Shown: positions 1 through 6,548, counted from the first letter of the stretch. The stretch: DNA of 15,083 bases from JAIVGV01 sp035295985 (GCA_035295985.1 DATHBT010000034.1:1-15083), one strand, 5' to 3'. Notes: a model not told the origin generated them from the letters alone. Translations and numbers: made by a program.

Positions 1-415
1 CGCGGACATCGCGCTCGCCTGCGGCGCGCGGGGCCTCCACCTCGGCCAAGACGACCTCGACCCGGCCGCGGCCCGCCGCGTCGTCGGCGACGATCTCCTC
101 ATCGGCTACTCGACGCACAACGTCGAACAGGCCGCCCGCGCCGCCCGCCTGCCCGTCGATTACGTCGCCGTCGGCCCGGTCTTCGGCACGCGGACGAAGG
201 AGAACCCCGACCCCGCGGTCGGCCTCGAAGGCATCGCGCGAGTCCGCGCCGCGCTCGGCCCCGACGCGCCGCTCGTCGCCATCGGCGGTATAACTTTGGA
301 GAACGCGCCCGCCGTCCTCGCCGCCGGGGCCGACTCGGTCGCCGTCGTCAGCGCACTCGTCGCCGAACCCGACGAAATCGAGCGGCGCACGCGCGAGTTT
401 CTCGCCCGGCTGTGA
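1..415 (+). CDS. thiE: Thiamine phosphate synthase, 3' part (partial)
   Basis: Joins HMP pyrophosphate to thiazole phosphate (THZ-P) to make thiamine phosphate in the cytoplasm. The reading frame is open from the left edge and ends at a TGA at 413-415, giving about 137 C-terminal residues of a family that is usually about 210 long. Family hallmarks are plain: GLHLGQDD near the start, IGYSTHN, the phosphate/pyrophosphate-loop segment DYVAVGPVFGTRTKENPDP, and PLVAIGGI with the following helix NAPAVLAAGADSVAVVSAL, which together form the C-terminal half of the TIM barrel. The 5' end and any thiamine riboswitch lie outside the window. A GC hairpin begins two bases after the stop, so this is probably the last gene of its transcript. 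Confidence in the family is high because these motifs are specific to ThiE. Confidence 0.93.
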   Translation, partial: ADIALACGARGLHLGQDDLDPAAARRVVGDDLLIGYSTHNVEQAARAARLPVDYVAVGPVFGTRTKENPDPAVGLEGIARVRAALGPDAPLVAIGGITLENAPAVLAAGADSVAVVSALVAEPDEIERRTREFLARL

Positions 416-416
416 G

Positions 417-441
417 TCGGCCGCCCCACCCCGGCGGCCGA
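417..441 (+). terminator. GC hairpin after thiE, likely terminator
   Basis: A perfect 9-bp stem (417-425 with 433-441) closes a 7-base loop and starts two bases downstream of the thiE stop codon. It has no clean T-run after it, so it may act as a weak or Rho-assisted terminator or as an mRNA end protector. Confidence 0.5.
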
Positions 442-476
442 AAGCCCTGAGTTGCCGGCCTTCGGGAAGTTTCCTC

Positions 477-505
477 TTGCGCTCGCGCGCCCGATTAGAG
501 AGAAT
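477..505 (+). promoter_or_regulatory. Possible promoter for the pilT-like gene
   Basis: TTGCGC at 477-482, 17 bases, then GAGAAT at 500-505 gives a sigma-70-like pair (3/6 and 4/6 matches). It would leave an untranslated leader of about 100 bases before the ATG at 613. The remainder of the 416-612 gap shows only the thiE hairpin and a GGAG at 598-601, 11 bases before the ATG. The promoter is weakly supported. Confidence 0.3.
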
Positions 506-612
506 GAGTTAGGCCACGCCGTAGGGCGCTCGGCCGGCCCCGCTAGTTAAGACCCCTCTCACACGCTTTCCGCGTCCCTAACCTCCCAAGTAAGTTTGGA
601 GACACGCCCGGC

Positions 613-1821
613 ATGAGTTTCTTCGATCTGCCGCCGATCATCGAGCGGATGCTGCTCGTCTCGGACAAAATCAGCGACCTCAACTTCTCGGTCGGCCAGC
701 AGCCGCAGGTCGAGATCAGCGGCAAGCTGACCTCGGTGCAGCCGCTCGGCCTGCAAAAGCTCTCGCCCTACCAGACCGAGATCATCGCGATGTCGCTTCT
801 GGAGAACAACCCCGAGGCGGCGGCCAAGCTGGCGCAGACCGGCTCGGTCGATCTCTCCTGGTCGCTGCCCACGAGGATTCGCTTCCGCGTCAACATCTTC
901 CAGCAGCGCGGCTCGTACTCCATCGTGATGCGCGTCATCCCGACCGAAGTGCCCACGCTCGAATCGCTCTCCCTCCCCTCCCACCTCGCCGAGATCGTGA
1001 ACCTGCGCAACGGCCTCGTCCTCGTCACCGGCCCGACCGGCTCGGGCAAGACCTCGACGCTGGCCGCCATCATCGACCGCATCAACAACGAGCACCACTA
1101 CCACGTCGTCACCATCGAAGACCCGATAGAATTCCTCCACGCGCACCGCCGCTCGACGATCAACCAGCGCGAGATCGGCACGGACACCCAGAGCTTTCCC
1201 TCGGCCCTGCGCTCGGCCCTGCGCCAGGCCCCGAAGGTGATCCTGATCGGCGAGATGCGCGACTACGAGACCACCGAGATCGCGCTCGAAGCCGCCGAGA
1301 CCGGCCACCTCGTCCTCTCGACGCTGCACACCATCGACGCCTCCAAGACCATCGACCGCATCATCGGCCTCTACCCGAAGAACGAGGAGCCGGTCATCCG
1401 CACCCGCCTCTCGCAGACCTTCCGCTACATCCTCTCGCAACGTCTGATCCCGCGCGCCGACGGGCAGGGCCGCGTCGCCGCCGTCGAGGTTCTGAAATCG
1501 ACGCCGCGCACGCGCGAGTACCTGCAATCAGGCGAGTCCGAGGGGAAGACTTTGCTCGACGCCATGCGCGACGGCCACCACGACGGGATGCAGGACTTCG
1601 ACACGGTCATCAAGGGGATGATCGAGCGCAATGTCGTCACGCTCGAAGACGGGCTGACGTTCGCCACCAACCCGCACAACCTCCAGCTCGCCCTCAAGGG
1701 CGTCTCCTTACGCGACGACTACACCAACCCCGGCGAGCCGCAGAATTTCGGCCGCCCCGCCGCCGCGACGCCGCCCCCGCAGCGCCGCCCCCCGATGATG
1801 CTCGACATAACGCAGGGGTGA
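613..1821 (+). CDS. Type IV pilus retraction-type ATPase (PilT/PilU family)
   Basis: A 402-residue hexameric secretion ATPase expected at the inner-membrane base of a type IV pilus, powering pilus disassembly or twitching. Visible motifs in order: Walker A GPTGSGKT (140-147), the acidic box VVTIEDPIEF (165-174), Walker B region VILIGEMRD (209-217) and the His box GHLVLSTLHT (231-240). The N-terminal PAS-like region (about 1-110) is present. The C-terminal AIRNLIRE motif typical of PilT is not seen; instead there is GMQDFDTVIKGMIERNVVTLEDGL (about 325-348, read in two parts: GMQDFDTVIKGM and IERNVVTLEDGL), which resembles PilU. The usual Asp just before Walker B (PDVI) is Lys (PKVI, K208). A Pro-rich tail (about 374-402) is extra. 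A zinc-ribbon/receiver gene follows after a hairpin repeat. The family is firm; PilT versus PilU is my inference from the C-terminus. Confidence 0.93.
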   Translation: MSFFDLPPIIERMLLVSDKISDLNFSVGQQPQVEISGKLTSVQPLGLQKLSPYQTEIIAMSLLENNPEAAAKLAQTGSVDLSWSLPTRIRFRVNIFQQRGSYSIVMRVIPTEVPTLESLSLPSHLAEIVNLRNGLVLVTGPTGSGKTSTLAAIIDRINNEHHYHVVTIEDPIEFLHAHRRSTINQREIGTDTQSFPSALRSALRQAPKVILIGEMRDYETTEIALEAAETGHLVLSTLHTIDASKTIDRIIGLYPKNEEPVIRTRLSQTFRYILSQRLIPRADGQGRVAAVEVLKSTPRTREYLQSGESEGKTLLDAMRDGHHDGMQDFDTVIKGMIERNVVTLEDGLTFATNPHNLQLALKGVSLRDDYTNPGEPQNFGRPAAATPPPQRRPPMMLDITQG

Positions 1822-1826
1822 GGAAA

Positions 1827-1915
1827 AGCTGTTAGCCGTTAGCTGTTAGCAAAACCGAAACCGAGATCGAAACGAGAGCGGGCTGATTCCGGCTAATAGC
1901 TAACAGCTAACAGCT
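1827..1915 (+). repeat. Intergenic long inverted repeat, heptamer-built
   Basis: A 24-base left arm (1827-1850) pairs with 1892-1915 with two non-Watson-Crick positions (1845/1897 G-T wobble, 1837/1905 C-A), around a 41-base spacer. Each arm is made of near-identical heptamers: AGCTGTT/AGCCGTT on the left and AGCTAAC/AGCTAAT on the right, and the heptamer-like sequence continues to about 1927. It starts five bases after the pilT-like stop codon and ends before the next gene. The stretch 1931-1950 adds two direct copies of TCACCCA. No coding potential was seen. It could serve as a terminator or mRNA-stabilising hairpin, or be a non-autonomous mobile palindrome. Confidence 0.8.
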
Positions 1916-1956
1916 AATGGCTAAAGGCTCTCACCCATCACCCATCACTTAAGAAC

Positions 1957-2742
1957 ATGGTCATCACCTGCCAGCAGTGTTCGGCGCGTCTGCAACTGGA
2001 CGACACGAAGATTCCGGCGCGCGCCTTCACGGTGCGCTGCCCGAAGTGCCAGCACGTCATCAACGCGCAGCCGGCGGCGCAGGAGCCTGCGGCCGGCGGC
2101 GCGCTCGGCCTGGGCGAAGTGCCGGCCGCTCATTCACCGCGCACCTCGCGCCCGGCCCCGATCTTCAAGCCCGATGCGGGCGGGGCTGACGCGGCCGACG
2201 GCGGCGTCCTGCAGGGCGACCGCGACGAGGTCACGAACCTGCTCTCCGCGCTCCTCCAGCGCGCGATGACGACGGCCGCGGCCGAGGCGTCGCGCGGCGT
2301 GGGCCGGCTCGATCTCACGCACCGCTGCGTGCTGGTGTGCGCCTCGCCGGAGCACCGCTTCAACGTGGCGCGCACGCTCGTCGAGAGCGGCCACGAGGTT
2401 TACGTCGCCGAGGACACGACGCAGGCCATCGAGCGGATGCGCGAGAGGAAGATGGACGTCGTGATCCTCGAACCCACTTTCGACGCGGTGGAGCAGGGCG
2501 CGGCCTTCATCCGGCGCGAGATCGCGGCGCTCAGGCCCGTGGCCCGCCGCCGCCTCTTCTTCGTCGTCCTCTCGGCCGACCTGCGCAGCGGCGACACGCA
2601 CCAGGCCTTCCTCGCCCACGCCAACCTGGCGCTCAACCCCGCCGACCTGGACGACCTGCCCGTACTGCTCGACCGCGGCATACGCGACTTCAACGAGCTG
2701 TACCGCGAGTTCAACCGCGTGCAGCAGTTCGCGCAAGCCTGA
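1957..2742 (+). CDS. Zinc-ribbon protein with degenerate receiver domain
   Basis: A 261-residue cytoplasmic protein. Residues 1-38 form an MJ0042-type zinc ribbon with two CxxC knuckles (C5/C8 and C28/C31). A low-complexity Ala/Gly/Pro linker follows (about 39-88). Residues about 121-255 look like a CheY-type receiver: RCVLVCAS strand, helix, GHEVYVAED, DVVILEPTF, FFVVLSADLR. The phosphoacceptor Asp position reads Glu (E172 in ILEPTF), the acidic pair after strand 1 is missing, and the conserved Lys appears replaced near LNPAD (227-230). It is therefore probably a pseudo-receiver that binds partners without phosphorylation. It follows the pilus ATPase gene on the same strand, suggesting a role in motility or secretion control, but this is context only. 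ATG 1957 is the first codon that includes the complete zinc ribbon; no Shine-Dalgarno sequence is evident. Confidence 0.85.
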   Translation: MVITCQQCSARLQLDDTKIPARAFTVRCPKCQHVINAQPAAQEPAAGGALGLGEVPAAHSPRTSRPAPIFKPDAGGADAADGGVLQGDRDEVTNLLSALLQRAMTTAAAEASRGVGRLDLTHRCVLVCASPEHRFNVARTLVESGHEVYVAEDTTQAIERMRERKMDVVILEPTFDAVEQGAAFIRREIAALRPVARRRLFFVVLSADLRSGDTHQAFLAHANLALNPADLDDLPVLLDRGIRDFNELYREFNRVQQFAQA

Positions 2743-2755
2743 CACGAGTTAGCCG

Positions 2756-2791
2756 CGCGCCGGGGCGCACGCACAGCGCCGCCCCGGCGCG
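2756..2791 (+). terminator. GC hairpin after the zinc-ribbon gene
   Basis: A perfect 12-bp stem (2756-2767 with 2780-2791) around a 12-base loop begins 13 bases after the stop codon at 2742. It is very stable but lacks a T-run, so it is either a Rho-assisted terminator or a 3'-end stabiliser. Confidence 0.5.
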
Positions 2792-2803
2792 TGCGCGAGC
2801 ACG

Positions 2804-2832
2804 TTGACGATGCCGGGGGCCGCTAGTAATCT
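2804..2832 (+). promoter_or_regulatory. Possible promoter for the CDF transporter gene
   Basis: TTGACG at 2804-2809, 17 bases, then TAATCT at 2827-2832 resembles a sigma-70 promoter (5/6 in the -35; only T1, A2 and T6 in the -10). It lies just after a terminator-like hairpin, where a new transcript would be expected, and leaves a leader of about 105 bases before ATG 2944. Confidence 0.4.
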
Positions 2833-2943
2833 TGCTGGCGGCGTCCGGCAAAACTTTTGCTCAGCGGTCTTCAGCCGAAGGGTCGCGTCCTTCGTCCTCA
2901 GTCCGCCGCAAGCCCGCTTGAGACGCGCCGCCGAGTCGAGCAG

Positions 2944-3957
2944 ATGGCAGCCCTCCCGCAACAGAAAGAGAGCCGCGCGCACGCGCACGACGGGCACGGC
3001 CACCGCGGCGGCCACGGTCACGGCCACAGCCACGGCAGCGGTCGCGGCACGGCGCTGCGCGGCAAGGGTCGCCTCCTGTGGGTGCTCGGCCTGACCTCCG
3101 CCTACATGTTCGCGGAGGCCGTCGGCGGTTATCTCACCAACTCGCTCGCGCTGCTCGCCGACGCGGGCCACATGCTGACCGACGTGGCCGCGCTCTCGCT
3201 CGCCCTCCTCGCCGTCTGGTTCGGCTCGCGGCCCGCCACGCCGCAGAAGACCTTCGGCTTCTACCGCCTCGAAATCCTCGCCGCCTTAACGAACGGCGTC
3301 GCGCTCGTCCTCATCGCCCTGCTCGTCCTCTACCACGCCTACGAACGCCTGCACGCGCCCGGCGAGGTCGAGACCGGGCTGATGCTCGTGGTCGCTTCGG
3401 GCGGACTGGCCGTCAACCTGTTCTGCGCGTGGCTGCTGCACGCGAGCCACGCGGGCGACTTGAACGTGCGCGGCGCGTGGCTGCACCTGATGGCCGACGC
3501 GCTCGGCTCGGTCGGCGCCATCGCGGCCGGCCTGCTGATGCGCTTCTACGGCTGGCAGCGGGCCGACCCGGCCGTCAGCGCTGTCATCGCGCTGCTCATC
3601 ATCTGGAGCGCATGGCACCTGATCCGCGAATCGACCAACGTCTTGCTGGAAGGCACGCCCGCGCACATCAACCTCGCCTCGGTCGAGCAATCGATCCGCA
3701 CGACCGGGGGCGTCGAAGACGTTCACGACCTGCACGTCTGGACGATCACCTCGGGCCTCGAAGCACTCTCCGCCCACGTCGTCCACGCGCGCGGCGTCTC
3801 GCAGCCCGCCCTGCTCGGCGAGCTGCGCGCCAAGCTCCACGCGGAGTTCGGCGTCGATCACCTCACAATCCAGATGGAGACCGAGGAGTTCGAGGACGAG
3901 GCGTTCCACTTCTGCAACGCGAGCGCGGTATGCTTTCGTTCCGAAAGCCGTCCGTAG
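2944..3957 (+). CDS. Cation diffusion facilitator (CzcD/ZnT-type metal efflux)
   Basis: A 337-residue inner-membrane antiporter expected to export Zn2+, and possibly Co2+ or Cd2+, in exchange for protons. The N-terminus is His-rich (HAHDGHGHRGGHGHGHSHG, about 12-30), a metal-binding feature common in this family. Six hydrophobic helices follow. The two transport-site HxxxD motifs are intact: HMLTD in helix II (H76, D80) and HLMAD in helix V (H181, D185). The C-terminal cytoplasmic domain has NVLLEGTP and VHDLHVWTITSGLEALSAH, typical of CzcD. ATG 2944 is preferred over an in-frame TTG at 2857, which would add 29 residues resembling no part of the family; neither has a good Shine-Dalgarno sequence. 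The final residues (about 320-337) are divergent, and the stop codon touches the left arm of a hairpin repeat. The family is certain; metal specificity is not. Confidence 0.95.
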   Translation: MAALPQQKESRAHAHDGHGHRGGHGHGHSHGSGRGTALRGKGRLLWVLGLTSAYMFAEAVGGYLTNSLALLADAGHMLTDVAALSLALLAVWFGSRPATPQKTFGFYRLEILAALTNGVALVLIALLVLYHAYERLHAPGEVETGLMLVVASGGLAVNLFCAWLLHASHAGDLNVRGAWLHLMADALGSVGAIAAGLLMRFYGWQRADPAVSAVIALLIIWSAWHLIRESTNVLLEGTPAHINLASVEQSIRTTGGVEDVHDLHVWTITSGLEALSAHVVHARGVSQPALLGELRAKLHAEFGVDHLTIQMETEEFEDEAFHFCNASAVCFRSESRP

Positions 3958-4065
3958 TCAGTTGTCCGTGGTCAGTTGTTTGGGCTTGGGACGCGAGAAG
4001 CCTTCGCCGGGACGCTGTAGCTCATTAAGTACACGACAACGGACAACTGACCACGGACAACTGAC
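3957..4065 (+). repeat. Intergenic long inverted repeat overlapping a stop codon
   Basis: A perfect 23-bp inverted repeat (3957-3979 with 4043-4065) encloses a 63-base spacer. The arms are periodic: GGACAACTGAC occurs at 4041-4051 and again at 4055-4065, a 14-base step, and the left arm shows the complementary pattern. The first base of the left arm is the G of the CDF stop codon TAG (3955-3957). It has the same architecture as the repeat at 1827-1915 but unrelated sequence. No gene or target-site duplication was seen. Confidence 0.82.
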
Positions 4066-4073
4066 AATCTCCT

Positions 4074-4316
4074 ATGGAGATAAATTTACTGCTCACGCTC
4101 GACCTGCGCGAACAGGCGGCGCTCCAAGCCGCGCTGGTGACGCACGGCGCGCCCGACCACCTCGTGACGATGGCGCTCACGGGCGCGTGCCGCATCGCCA
4201 CACTCGAAGAGGCCCGCAAGCTCAAACGCTGGCTCGCCGAGGCCCGCGCCGCCGAGACGGCCGACTTCGCCGCGCTCGAAACAATCGAGCGCGCGCTCGC
4301 CAAGTTCGGCGTGTGA
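4074..4316 (+). CDS. Small helical protein upstream of larA-like gene, unknown function
   Basis: An 80-residue soluble protein that I do not recognise. It has no signal peptide, membrane segment or metal-binding cluster (a single Cys, C39). The sequence reads as three or four helices rich in Ala, Leu and Glu, with an amphipathic stretch LEEARKLKRWLAEARAAE (about 44-61). It ends 13 bases before the LarA-like gene, so the two are probably co-transcribed. The ATG at 4074 sits inside a palindrome ATCTCC-TAT-GGAGAT (4067-4081), and no Shine-Dalgarno sequence precedes it; the only good GGAG lies just after this ATG, nine bases before an in-frame CTG at 4089, so the true start is uncertain. GC-rich third positions match the neighbours, supporting a real gene. 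Confidence 0.68.
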   Translation: MEINLLLTLDLREQAALQAALVTHGAPDHLVTMALTGACRIATLEEARKLKRWLAEARAAETADFAALETIERALAKFGV

Positions 4317-4329
4317 GCCGGGTGAGGGA

Positions 4330-5616
4330 ATGACTCGGATCGAGCTACGTTACGGGCGCGGCAAAATCTCCTTCGCGGACGACGCGGGGCGCTTCCGGGT
4401 TCTGACGCCGGTCGAAACGGTGGCCGATCAGCCGCTGTCGGACGCGGAGATGGGCGCGCTGATTGACGATCCGGTTGACTCGCAGCCGCTCGAAGACATT
4501 GTCTCGCCCGGCGAGAGCGTGCTCGTCGTCGTGTCGGACGCGACGCGTGCGACGGCCGCGGGGCAGGTCGTGAATCTCCTCGCACGACGCCTGATCGCGC
4601 TCGGCGTCGCGCCGTCGGATTTGCGGATCATCTTCGCCACCGGCATCCACCGGCCCGCCACCGCGGCCGAGAAGTCTGAGTTGCTGACGCCCTTTATCAC
4701 GCAGCGCGTCCGCACGCTCGATCACGACCCTAACGACGAGAGCCGGACGGTCAACCTCGGCACGACCGCGCGCGGCACGCCCGTCGAGATCAACCGCGCG
4801 CTCGTCGAGCACTCGCACGTCATCCTCACCGGCGCCGTAAACTTCCACTACTTCGCTGGCTTCACCGGCGGTCGCAAGAGCGTATGCCCCGGCCTCGCCT
4901 CGGCGCGCGCCGTCACCGCCACGCACCTGCAGGCTCTGGATTTCGAGACGGGAGGCCGACGCGCGGGCGTCGGCGCGGGAAGGCTGGACGGCAACGCCGT
5001 TCACGAGGAGTGCGAGCGCGTGGCGGCCGAGGTCGCGCCGTCGTTTCTCATCAACACGGTCGTGGACGAGCGCGGCCGTGCCGTGCGCCTCTACGCCGGC
5101 GACTGGCGCGCGGCGCACCGCCTCGCCTGCGCCGAGTTCGCGGACACGCATGCCGTCCACATCGAGGAGAGGCGCCCGCTCGTCGTCGCCAGTTGCGGCG
5201 GCCACCCTTACGACATCAACATGATTCAGGCGCACAAGGCGCTCGACATGGCGGCTTACGCCTGCGAGCCGGGCGGCTCAATCGTCCTCGTCGCCGAATG
5301 CCCGGAGGGGACGGGCCGCGCGGACTTCATGCAGTGGTTCGACTCGGCTGATTCGCGCTCGCTCGCCGGACGGCTGCGCGACTCTTACGCCGTCAACGGC
5401 CAGACCGCGTGGGCGCTGCTGACGAAGGCAGAACGCTTTGACGTGCACCTCGTCTCGTCGCTCCCCGAAGAGCAGGTGATAAGGATGCGCATGAAGCCTG
5501 CACGCACCGTCGAAGAGGCGCTCGCGAAGGTTGACCCGTCGGCCGACGGCTACGTCATGCCGCACGGCGCGCACCTCATGCCCGTCGTCGGCGCGGCGGA
5601 TATGGCCGGCGCGTGA
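4330..5616 (+). CDS. larA: LarA-type nickel-pincer 2-hydroxyacid (lactate) racemase
   Basis: A 428-residue cytoplasmic enzyme of the LarA/DUF2088 family, which racemises or epimerises 2-hydroxyacids using a nickel-pincer nucleotide. Family landmarks are all present: SDATRA (D70, R73), ATGIHRP (H107), NFHYFAGFTGGRKSVCPG (H173 and the cofactor-linking Lys K183), TATH (H199, expected nickel ligand) and MIQAHKALD (Q300, K303). These align with the catalytic and cofactor residues known for Lactiplantibacillus LarA, so an active enzyme is likely. Substrate is not certain: the family includes enzymes for malate, phenyllactate and sugar acids. The cofactor makers LarB, LarC and LarE are not in the window. 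It follows the 80-residue gene by 13 bases. GAGGG lies only one base from the ATG, an unusually short spacing. A hairpin repeat starts six bases after the stop. Confidence 0.9.
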   Translation: MTRIELRYGRGKISFADDAGRFRVLTPVETVADQPLSDAEMGALIDDPVDSQPLEDIVSPGESVLVVVSDATRATAAGQVVNLLARRLIALGVAPSDLRIIFATGIHRPATAAEKSELLTPFITQRVRTLDHDPNDESRTVNLGTTARGTPVEINRALVEHSHVILTGAVNFHYFAGFTGGRKSVCPGLASARAVTATHLQALDFETGGRRAGVGAGRLDGNAVHEECERVAAEVAPSFLINTVVDERGRAVRLYAGDWRAAHRLACAEFADTHAVHIEERRPLVVASCGGHPYDINMIQAHKALDMAAYACEPGGSIVLVAECPEGTGRADFMQWFDSADSRSLAGRLRDSYAVNGQTAWALLTKAERFDVHLVSSLPEEQVIRMRMKPARTVEEALAKVDPSADGYVMPHGAHLMPVVGAADMAGA

Positions 5617-5622
5617 GCGGAC

Positions 5623-5698
5623 TTTGTAGGGGCAGGGCTTGTCCCTGCCCGGCCTGTTTTGTCGGCGCACGGGCAGGGACAAGCCCTGCCCCTACAAA
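5623..5698 (+). repeat. Intergenic perfect inverted repeat with nested hairpins
   Basis: A perfect 29-bp inverted repeat (5623-5651 with 5670-5698) around an 18-base loop. Each arm is itself a hairpin: GGGCAGGG (5630-5637) pairs with CCCTGCCC (5643-5650) across five bases, and the right arm mirrors it, so the element can fold either as one long stem or as two short stems. It begins six bases after the larA-like stop codon. All six frames through it are spurious as protein, although a GTG at 5613 opens a frame across it. It may act as a terminator; no adjoining T-run is present. Confidence 0.85.
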
Positions 5699-5730
5699 CG
5701 TGGACGCGGTATGCGTTCACACTGTCGTTG

Positions 5731-5737
5731 AAGGGAG
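5731..5737 (+). promoter_or_regulatory. Ribosome binding site fixing the start at GTG 5745
   Basis: AAGGGAG lies seven bases upstream of GTG 5745, the codon that opens a clean signal peptide. This is the site that decides between 5745 and the upstream in-frame GTG at 5613, whose reading runs through the hairpin repeat. Confidence 0.7.
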
Positions 5738-5744
5738 AACCGAA

Positions 5745-6395
5745 GTGAAGAAGTCGTTCAGACTGTTCACCGTCGCGCTCGCGGCGTGCTCTCTGTTTGG
5801 CGCGGCGCGGGCGCAGGACGCGCCGCAGCAGCCGCAGCAGCCGGACGAGCGCGGCGTCAGAGAGCAGCGCGTCGCGTTGACCGAGGCGGCGACGGCGCTT
5901 GATGTTGAGGGGCGTCCGGCCGTCGCGGCGCGGCTCGTGACGACGAACCTCACGGCCAGCGCGGACGCGCCCCTGCGCAACGTCTCGCTCGTCGTCGAGA
6001 ACCGCAGCCCCGTCTTCTACAACTACGCCTCAGGCTGGGCCACCTTCTACGACGCGCGCGGCGTGCGCTGCGGCGAGGGGCTGTGGAAGGTCGAGGCGTT
6101 CGCGCCCGCCGAGTCGGCCGAGGTGGACACGCCGGGCCTGCGCCTGACCTGTAGCCCGGCGGCGTGGCGCGTCGTCGCGCTCAACCTCCTGACCCGCACG
6201 ACCGACATCGCCAAGCCCGACCAGCCCGCGCCGCCCGCCGCCGAACCGGCCGCGCCGGCTCCCCCGCCCCCCGGCGCAAATCAGCGGCTCGAAATCAACA
6301 TCAACGGCCGTACGCTCCCCTTGCAGTTGAATAACCCGCTGGAGATCGTCGTCGGCCAGGAGCGCGTGCAGATCGTCGTCCGCCCCGCGCCGTGA
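5745..6395 (+). CDS. Exported protein of unknown function
   Basis: A 216-residue protein with a clear signal peptide: Lys-Lys-Ser-Phe-Arg, a hydrophobic core, then ARA before QD, so cleavage is expected after about residue 23. A Gln/Pro-rich spacer follows (25-34). Residues about 50-155 look like a beta-sandwich of the kind found in secreted adhesion or sensor domains (NVSLVVENRSPVFYNYASGW, FYDARG), with two Cys (C109, C136) that could form a disulfide. A Pro/Ala linker (about 159-178) leads to a small beta-rich C-terminal part (NINGRTLPLQLNNPLEIVVG). I do not recognise a named family. It is separated from larA by a hairpin repeat and closed by a strong terminator, so it is probably a single-gene transcript or a distal larA-operon gene. 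Confidence 0.78.
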   Translation: MKKSFRLFTVALAACSLFGAARAQDAPQQPQQPDERGVREQRVALTEAATALDVEGRPAVAARLVTTNLTASADAPLRNVSLVVENRSPVFYNYASGWATFYDARGVRCGEGLWKVEAFAPAESAEVDTPGLRLTCSPAAWRVVALNLLTRTTDIAKPDQPAPPAAEPAAPAPPPPGANQRLEININGRTLPLQLNNPLEIVVGQERVQIVVRPAP

Positions 6396-6416
6396 AGGTG
6401 CGGCGGTTGTCGAAGT

Positions 6417-6457
6417 CGAAGCGGCGGCGAGGGTGTTGATTCCTCGCCGCCGCTTCG
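6417..6457 (+). terminator. Strong hairpin terminator after the exported-protein gene
   Basis: A perfect 16-bp stem (6417-6432 with 6442-6457) around a 9-base loop starts 21 bases after the stop codon at 6395. The following bases include a short TTT (6463-6465), not a full T-run. No gene overlaps it and the next gene begins at 6549, so termination here is likely. Confidence 0.75.
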
Positions 6458-6482
6458 CCACGTTTCAGCCTCGCGCTCCCGG

Positions 6483-6511
6483 TTGATGCTGATCGTGACG
6501 CGCGTTAAAGT
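6483..6511 (+). promoter_or_regulatory. Likely promoter of the FAD-linked oxidase gene
   Basis: TTGATG at 6483-6488, 17 bases, then TAAAGT at 6506-6511 gives a sigma-70-like pair (4/6 and 4/6). It lies between a strong terminator and ATG 6549 and leaves a leader of about 30 bases, a natural position for a promoter. Confidence 0.45.
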
Positions 6512-6548
6512 AGCCGGAGCCGTCGGCAGCACCACGCGAAGCTAAACC

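Noticed and set aside
559..1527. A 322-residue minus-strand frame opposite the pilus ATPase gene.
   Set aside because: Arg/Asp/Val-rich with no family motif, while the plus strand holds Walker A and B motifs; it is an antisense shadow.
1931..1950. Two direct copies of TCACCCA as a possible iteron or CRISPR-like repeat.
   Set aside because: Only two short copies without spacers; more likely the tail of the palindromic repeat region.
2857..2943. An upstream TTG start for the CDF gene, adding 29 residues.
   Set aside because: The added residues match nothing in the family and no Shine-Dalgarno sequence precedes the TTG; ATG 2944 leads directly into the His-rich N-terminus.
3078..4028. A plus-strand frame overlapping the CDF gene in another phase.
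   Set aside because: Extremely Arg-rich with no motif; the correct frame has intact HxxxD sites and transmembrane helices.
4345..5235. A 296-residue minus-strand frame opposite the larA-like gene.
   Set aside because: No recognisable motif, whereas the plus strand carries all LarA active-site residues.
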